The notes under the pieces are model-generated. The model searched no databases. It was given only the letters and a program-made list of their open reading frames with translations, and had not been told where the DNA came from. A stretch of 64,000 nt of DNA from Candidatus Anaerostipes excrementavium (GTDB taxonomy: Bacteria; Bacillota; Clostridia; Lachnospirales; Lachnospiraceae). Where the stretch lies: NCBI GenBank assembly GCA_019114985.1, contig DXEM01000006.1, positions 1-64,000 on the forward strand. The letters are read 5' to 3'. Of the stretch, positions 59,643 to 64,000 are shown piece after piece (within the stretch, counting starts at the first letter, position 1; the number at the start of each line of letters is the position of its first letter). The position numbers were made by a program, and so were the translations under genes.

Positions 59643-60395
59643 TTATATCAGACCATCATTTAATCGAAGTTTAAATCCGACTTCGGTTCCAATCCAGTAT
59701 GTGGTTGAAATTTCTACTACTTGATCATCTTCTGTATAAGAAATACCATTGATAGAAAGTAAACTAGTATCATAATCTATGTTTAATATTTCTCGTTCGG
59801 AAATAATAGGTTTAACTGAGTTGATATAATCGTCAACATATTTAATTTTAATTTGGTAGTTATCTTTTAAAGTAGCAGAAATAGAATTATTAATGAGTTC
59901 AATTTCATCAATGGTAGGGGCAACAAGATAATTAATCCAAGATTTACTTAATGCAATTGGCTTCTCATTTAAAAGAAATACTCTTTCAATAAAGTGATAC
60001 GAAGAAATACTTAAATGAGGATAGATATCTGTAAAAAAAATTGGAAGTTGTTCTTGTTTTCTTCGCTGAGTTACTTTGGCTTTAATTTGTGAATTACCCT
60101 GTGATCCAGCCTGATGAATTACATTATAATCTAAATTTTTAATATGTGGTTTGGCTTGTTTCCCCGTCAGGAAAGAACCTTTTCCACGTAATTTAACGAT
60201 AATTTCCTGATCTTCTAATATTTGAAGTGCTTGTCTGATAGTGACACGGCTTACGTGATATTGAGAGGATAATTCGGTTTCGGATGGTAAACACTTATCT
60301 TGTGACCATTCTTGTCTTGCAATACGTTCGCGTAGATCCTTTTCGATTTGAAAATATGCTGGAATAGGATTTTTCTTTTCAAAATAACGATTCAT
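59643..60395 (-). CDS. GntR family regulator with UTRA domain
   Basis: A 250-aa HutC-type regulator: winged HTH (about 10-75, PAYFQIEKDLRERIARQEW, LPSETELSSQYHVSRVTIRQALQILEDQEII) and UTRA ligand-binding domain (about 95-245). UTRA domains bind small molecules, often phosphosugars. It is divergent from the ADP-ribosylglycohydrolase/PTS operon, which it most likely represses until its substrate is present. AGGAG precedes the ATG. Confidence 0.92.
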   Translation of the reverse strand: MNRYFEKKNPIPAYFQIEKDLRERIARQEWSQDKCLPSETELSSQYHVSRVTIRQALQILEDQEIIVKLRGKGSFLTGKQAKPHIKNLDYNVIHQAGSQGNSQIKAKVTQRRKQEQLPIFFTDIYPHLSISSYHFIERVFLLNEKPIALSKSWINYLVAPTIDEIELINNSISATLKDNYQIKIKYVDDYINSVKPIISEREILNIDYDTSLLSINGISYTEDDQVVEISTTYWIGTEVGFKLRLNDGLI

Positions 60396-60433
60396 ATATA
60401 ATCTCCTATATTTATATTATTCATAATTGGAAA

Positions 60434-60467
60434 ATAAAGTACTGACACCTGTTTGTTGGTACTTTAT
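60434..60467. promoter_or_regulatory. Candidate GntR operator
   Basis: ATAAAGTAC (60434-60442) and GTACTTTAT (60459-60467) are perfect inverted arms next to the - strand -10 box. Confidence 0.45.
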
Positions 60468-60496
60468 ATTATCTACTACAATTATAAACTTGTCAA
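60468..60496 (-). promoter_or_regulatory. Promoter of GntR/UTRA gene
   Basis: On the - strand: TTGACA (60491-60496), 17-bp spacer, GATAAT (60468-60473). Confidence 0.65.
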
Positions 60497-60502
60497 GTTG
60501 TA

Positions 60503-60532
60503 TTGACAAAAGATGTATAGTTGTGTTAATAT
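60503..60532 (+). promoter_or_regulatory. Promoter of ADP-ribosylglycohydrolase/PTS operon
   Basis: TTGACA (60503-60508) with TTAATA or TAATAT after 17-18 bp. Its -35 box is 6 bp from the -35 of the divergent gene. Confidence 0.6.
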
Positions 60533-60631
60533 TAATACAAGTTAAAAGAACGGTGTTTTTATGAAATGCGCATTACCTAATTTTAACAACACAGGAATTA
60601 AAAATTATTTAAAGATCAGGAGGAAGTTAAA

Positions 60632-61648
60632 ATGAAATTATCAAATTATGATCGTGTTTTAGGATCTTTGTATGGAATTGCAACAGGAGATGCACTTGGA
60701 ATGCCGACATCTTTTTTAAGGCCGGAATATATAAAAGAAAAATTTGGATGGGTAAATAAAATGTATGATCCCGAAAAAGGTCACATTTTCCATGATGGAT
60801 TACATGCAGGAGAGGTTACAGATGACACAGAACAAGCAATTGCATTAATTATTTCATTTACCAGATGTAAGAAAGTTGAACCAAAAGATGTAGTAAAAGA
60901 AATAGTAAAATGGGCAGATCGAGTAAGAAATAAATATGCAGCTCCTTATGGACCAAGTACAGAACGTGCGTTAAAGGCAATTGCAAATGGAGAGGATATT
61001 CGACAAACAGGAAAACAAGGGAATACAAATGGAGGAGCTATGAGAATTGCACCACTTGGAATTATTCATGGTTTAAAAGAATCATCTCTGGATGAATTAA
61101 TCCAAGATGTATACTTGACTTGTCTTCCAACACATAATACAAAAGTAAGTAATAGTGCCGCCGCTGCAGTCGCTTATGGAGTTGCTTTAGCAATCAGAGG
61201 AGTTGAAGATATGGATGAGTTAATTTCCGGAATGATTGAAGCAAGTATTGTGGCTGAAAAGAATGGATATGCAGTGACTGCCCCATCTATAGCAAAGAGA
61301 ATTGAAGTTATATATGATGTGGTAAAAAAATCAACAGATGATGAGCAAACGATGTTAGAGATTTACGATTTGTTCGGAGGTGGAGATTTATCAGCAGATT
61401 CTGTTCCAGTAGCGATTGGTATGTTTGCGTTGGCTGGAGGCGATCCAAAAAAAGCAATTGAATTTTGCGCCAATATTGGAGGAGACTGTGATACAAACGC
61501 GGCAATAGCAGGTGCAATGGCAGGTGCAATGAAAGGCGTAGAAGCTATTCCAGAAGAGTGGAGAAGAGAAGTCAATAGAATGAATGATCTTAAGTTGGAG
61601 TTCTACACACAAGAAATGCTAGATTTGATTCCGTTATGGAATAAATAA
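60632..61648 (+). CDS. ADP-ribosylglycohydrolase (DraG) family protein
   Basis: A 338-aa all-helical, two-metal hydrolase. Motifs: TGDALGMP (18-25), TDDTEQ with Asp64/Asp65, NGGAMRIAPLG, and GGDCDTNAA (283-291) with Asp285/Asp287 as metal ligands. The family removes ADP-ribose from proteins or hydrolyses small ribosides; some members accompany nucleoside or sugar catabolic genes. It is the first gene of an operon with fructose-type PTS components, so a small-molecule N- or O-glycoside substrate is more likely than protein de-ADP-ribosylation. AGGAGG precedes the ATG. The segment is AT-rich. Confidence 0.9.
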   Translation: MKLSNYDRVLGSLYGIATGDALGMPTSFLRPEYIKEKFGWVNKMYDPEKGHIFHDGLHAGEVTDDTEQAIALIISFTRCKKVEPKDVVKEIVKWADRVRNKYAAPYGPSTERALKAIANGEDIRQTGKQGNTNGGAMRIAPLGIIHGLKESSLDELIQDVYLTCLPTHNTKVSNSAAAAVAYGVALAIRGVEDMDELISGMIEASIVAEKNGYAVTAPSIAKRIEVIYDVVKKSTDDEQTMLEIYDLFGGGDLSADSVPVAIGMFALAGGDPKKAIEFCANIGGDCDTNAAIAGAMAGAMKGVEAIPEEWRREVNRMNDLKLEFYTQEMLDLIPLWNK

Positions 61649-61663
61649 GAAAGGGAGTTTGAA

Positions 61664-62116
61664 ATGGAGTTAAAAGATATAATTGAAGAGAAATTAGTTT
61701 TTTTCAATCTTGATATATCAAAAAAGCAAGATGTGATTCGATTTGCTGCAAAAATATTAGAGGAAAATGGTTATATTAAGAATAAGGATTTTTTTGTTGA
61801 GGCTGTGTTACAAAGAGAAAAAGTTGGAGTTACAGGGATTGGGAATGGAATTGCAATCCCCCATGGAAAAAGTGATTCTGTACTAAAACCAAAAGTTGTT
61901 GCAATGAAATTAAAACAGAAAATAGAATGGGAATCTCTGGATGGTAAAAAAGTTGAATATGTCTTTTTATTCGCAATTGGAGATGATCCTAAAGCATATA
62001 TGGAGCATCTTAAACTTTTGGCTTCATTTGCAGGGAAATTAGGTAATGATGAAAAAGTGAATAAAATATTAAATTCAACAGGAAAAGAAGAATTAGTGGA
62101 GATAATCAGGAGGTAA
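61664..62116 (+). CDS. PTS fructose-type EIIA component
   Basis: A 150-aa EIIA of the fructose/mannitol class. The phosphorylated His67 is in IAIPHGKSD. It passes phosphate from HPr to the IIB encoded 5 bp downstream. GAAAGGGAG precedes the ATG. Separate IIA, IIB and IIC genes are a minority layout, since many fructose-class systems are fused. Confidence 0.93.
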   Translation: MELKDIIEEKLVFFNLDISKKQDVIRFAAKILEENGYIKNKDFFVEAVLQREKVGVTGIGNGIAIPHGKSDSVLKPKVVAMKLKQKIEWESLDGKKVEYVFLFAIGDDPKAYMEHLKLLASFAGKLGNDEKVNKILNSTGKEELVEIIRR

Positions 62117-62121
62117 AAGAT

Positions 62122-62439
62122 ATGAAAATTGTAGGTGTTGCAGCTTGCACTGCTGGTATTGCTCATACATATATTTCAAAAGAAAAAATAGAGAATGCGG
62201 CAAAGAAAAAAGGTCATATTGTACATATTGAAACACAGGGAACGATTGGAATAGAAGATGAACTTTCAGAGTCAGAAATTAAAGAAGCAGATTTTGTAAT
62301 AATTATGGCGGATGTTTCAATTCGAGGAAAAGAAAGATTTGAAGGTAAAAAAACAGTCGAAATTTCTACGGATGTTGCAATTCAATCTCCAACAAAATTA
62401 ATTGAACTACTGGAGGAGAAATTACGGGGAGGTAAGTGA
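62122..62439 (+). CDS. PTS fructose-type EIIB component
   Basis: A 105-aa EIIB with the phospho-cysteine Cys9 in VAACTAGIAHTYIS, the hallmark of the fructose class, and ETQGTIGIEDELS. AGGAGG overlaps the end of the IIA gene. It phosphorylates the sugar carried by the IIC protein encoded 1 bp after its stop codon. Confidence 0.94.
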   Translation: MKIVGVAACTAGIAHTYISKEKIENAAKKKGHIVHIETQGTIGIEDELSESEIKEADFVIIMADVSIRGKERFEGKKTVEISTDVAIQSPTKLIELLEEKLRGGK

Positions 62440-62440
62440 T

Positions 62441-63529
62441 ATGAAAAAAATTGGAAGTGTATTGAAAAAGCATGTTATGACATCAATTTCATACTTAATT
62501 CCTTTGGTAATTGCTTCAGGAATTATGTTGGCAATTGGGAATATTTTATCAGGTGCAAATGTTGCTGATTTAAGTAGTACAAGATTAAATATTGCAGATT
62601 TATGTACTACAGTAGGAGCATATGGTATTGGGTTAATTCCGATGGTTATTGCAACCGGGGTTTCATTTTCAATAGCAGATAAACCAGGAATTGCACCAGG
62701 TATTTTAGTTGGGATGGTGGCACAAAATTTATCTACTGGATTCTTAGGAGGATTGCTTGGTGGTTTTATTTCTGGTGGAATTACATTGCTAATTGTTAAA
62801 AAAGTGAAAGTACCATCATTTATGCAGGGATTAATGCCGACATTATTTATTCCATTGATTGCGTCATTAATTTCATGTACATTTATCTATTATGTAATTG
62901 GAACTCCAGTTATTTATTTAACACAAGTATTAACGAATTATCTACAAAGTTTAAGTACCTCTTCACTCTTTATTTATGGGGCAATCATTGGAGTAATGGG
63001 TGGAATTGATTTTGGTGGAGCGTTAAATAAAATTACGTTTGCATTTGCACTGGGATTGCAGACAGAAGGATTTAATGCACCGATTACGGTTGTAATTTTA
63101 GCAAATCTTGTTCCTGCCTTTGGTTTTACGTTAGCGTATTTTGTTTCAAAAACGATGAAAAAAAATATTTATACAAAAGCAGAAACAGAGACATTAAAAA
63201 ATGCATTTGCCATGGGATTATTTCAAATTACAGAAGGAAATTTACCCATTGTATTGAATGATATTCCGCGTGCATTAATAGCAACTGCTGTTGGAAATAG
63301 TGTCGGTGGCGGTCTTAGTATGTTATGGGGTTGTGATTCAGCAATCCCGGCAGGAGGATTATTAGCGGTTCCAACAATGAGTCAACCACATATGTTTTTA
63401 TTGGCTGTACTAATTGGTGCTTTATTAGCGGGAATAACATTTGCTTTTCTTAAGCAAAATATTACAGATGATAATGAACAAAATATTGAGCCGGAATTAA
63501 ATTTGAAAGATATAAAGTTTAATGAATAA
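62441..63529 (+). CDS. PTS fructose-type EIIC permease
   Basis: A 362-aa channel component with about nine hydrophobic segments. Signatures: SYLIPLVIASGIMLAIGN, GIAPGILVGM, GGFISGGIT, and AFAMGLFQITEGNLPIVLND (glutamate-containing substrate loop). ATG 62441 has GGGGAGG upstream; an earlier in-frame ATG lies inside the IIB gene. It ends 8 bp inside the start of an MFS gene. Confidence 0.93.
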   Translation: MKKIGSVLKKHVMTSISYLIPLVIASGIMLAIGNILSGANVADLSSTRLNIADLCTTVGAYGIGLIPMVIATGVSFSIADKPGIAPGILVGMVAQNLSTGFLGGLLGGFISGGITLLIVKKVKVPSFMQGLMPTLFIPLIASLISCTFIYYVIGTPVIYLTQVLTNYLQSLSTSSLFIYGAIIGVMGGIDFGGALNKITFAFALGLQTEGFNAPITVVILANLVPAFGFTLAYFVSKTMKKNIYTKAETETLKNAFAMGLFQITEGNLPIVLNDIPRALIATAVGNSVGGGLSMLWGCDSAIPAGGLLAVPTMSQPHMFLLAVLIGALLAGITFAFLKQNITDDNEQNIEPELNLKDIKFNE

Positions 63530-64000
63530 TAAAATTATGATTCATAAAATAGCAATTTTGAGTCTCTCTTTCCTAATAACATCATATTTATCCATTTCAC
63601 CGGCTTTGCCATTGATTGAGAAAGGTGTGACTAAAAGCTCTGCAGTCAATACAGAGCTTTTAGTCACAATACCAGCTCTATTTATGGCAATTATGGTATT
63701 TGCAAGCAGCTTTATATCTAGAAAAATTGGGATTAAAAATATGACAATTGTAGGACTTGGAATTGTGTTATGTTCTAGTTTATTATCAGCGAGAATTACT
63801 TCTATGGATATTTTATTGAGAATGAGAGGTGTTCTAGGTGTTGGATTAGGTATGGTTAATTTTTCTGCAATTGAACTTATTAATATAAATTATTGTGGAG
63901 ATGAAAAAGCTTATGTAATGGGAGTGAGAAGTGCAGTAGAAAGTTTGGGACAATCTATATTAGCCATTGGTGCAGGTAAGATCATACGATTTGGCTGGAA
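63522..64000 (+). CDS. MFS transporter, N-terminal part, cut by window edge
   Basis: The frame from ATG 63522 stays open to the window end (159 codons). Hydrophobic segments at about residues 8-28, 44-64, 72-92, 98-120 and 138-158 and the RKIGIKN loop between helices 2 and 3 are typical of the major facilitator superfamily. The start overlaps the IIC stop by 8 bp, so it belongs to the PTS operon and may export a product or import a second substrate. The ribosome binding site is weak; an ATG at 63537 is an alternative. Confidence 0.8.
   Translation, partial: MNNKIMIHKIAILSLSFLITSYLSISPALPLIEKGVTKSSAVNTELLVTIPALFMAIMVFASSFISRKIGIKNMTIVGLGIVLCSSLLSARITSMDILLRMRGVLGVGLGMVNFSAIELININYCGDEKAYVMGVRSAVESLGQSILAIGAGKIIRFGW
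63627..63667 (+). repeat. Perfect 16-bp inverted repeat inside MFS gene
   Basis: Arms 63627-63642 and 63652-63667 are perfectly complementary around a 9-nt loop, about 105 bp into the coding region. No T run follows. Confidence 0.85.

Overview
The window is a low-to-mid-GC chromosomal segment from an anaerobic Firmicute. The gene set points to Clostridia, most likely Lachnospiraceae. Supporting features are a large pyruvate:ferredoxin oxidoreductase, many PTS and RpiR genes, a VanW protein, an ammonium transporter fused to PII, Cof-type HAD phosphatases, a short KdpD-like kinase, strong AGGAGG ribosome binding sites, and frequent TATAAT or TGnTATAAT promoters. I saw no rRNA, tRNA, CRISPR array, complete insertion sequence or prophage gene. 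Genus-level assignment is inference.

Layout. 1-5850: alpha-glucoside utilisation. A GH4 phospho-glucosidase cut by the window edge, a PTS EIIA-Glc, a NimA-like flavoprotein, a YczE-like membrane protein and two tandem RpiR regulators precede a second GH4 gene whose 3' end is about 98% identical to the first. 5933-12813: a divergent RpiR regulator and a sugar operon (class II aldolase, zinc dehydrogenase, mannose-family PTS with a fused IIC-IID, SDR dehydrogenase, P-loop kinase); its logic resembles L-sorbose catabolism. 12977-19357: a short pyruvate kinase-like protein with a TTG start, three Cof HAD phosphatases and a GGDEF/EAL sensor. 19530-33929: housekeeping genes (exonuclease, VanW, AIR-synthase-like, AsnC regulator with aminotransferase, trmL, acetyltransferase, proS, cca, phosphodiesterase, ddl, murI, DUF1934) and a KdpDE-like two-component system. 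33981-37837: a nitrogen island with an Amt-PII fusion and a separate Amt plus PII, each Amt preceded by a promoter and a leader terminator. 37982-43750: acetyltransferase, small membrane proteins, a kinase/dehydrogenase/aldolase group and an Rpn-family nuclease with an in-frame 81-bp tandem repeat.

43914-44139 holds a transcription unit with no convincing ORF but several nested helices, a candidate structured RNA. It is followed by a TrmB-type regulator and lysA. 46185-48941 is a compact operon (nitroreductase, stand-alone amino-acid adenylation domain, GNAT) whose promoter is followed by two tandem palindromes at the predicted start site. 49027-56097: cutC, a fourth HAD, cyclophilin, mltG and nifJ. 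56098-56630 is an untranslated stretch rich in inverted repeats. 56631-59349 encodes a YtrA-type regulator with an ABC ATPase and two paralogous permeases.

59643-64000 is visibly more AT-rich. It carries a GntR/UTRA repressor divergent from an ADP-ribosylglycohydrolase-family gene, separate fructose-type PTS IIA, IIB and IIC genes, and the start of an MFS transporter. This looks like a horizontally acquired uptake-and-hydrolysis operon for an unidentified, possibly ribosyl-containing, substrate. It is one of the best candidates here for something undescribed, with the 46 kb adenylation operon and the 43.9 kb RNA.
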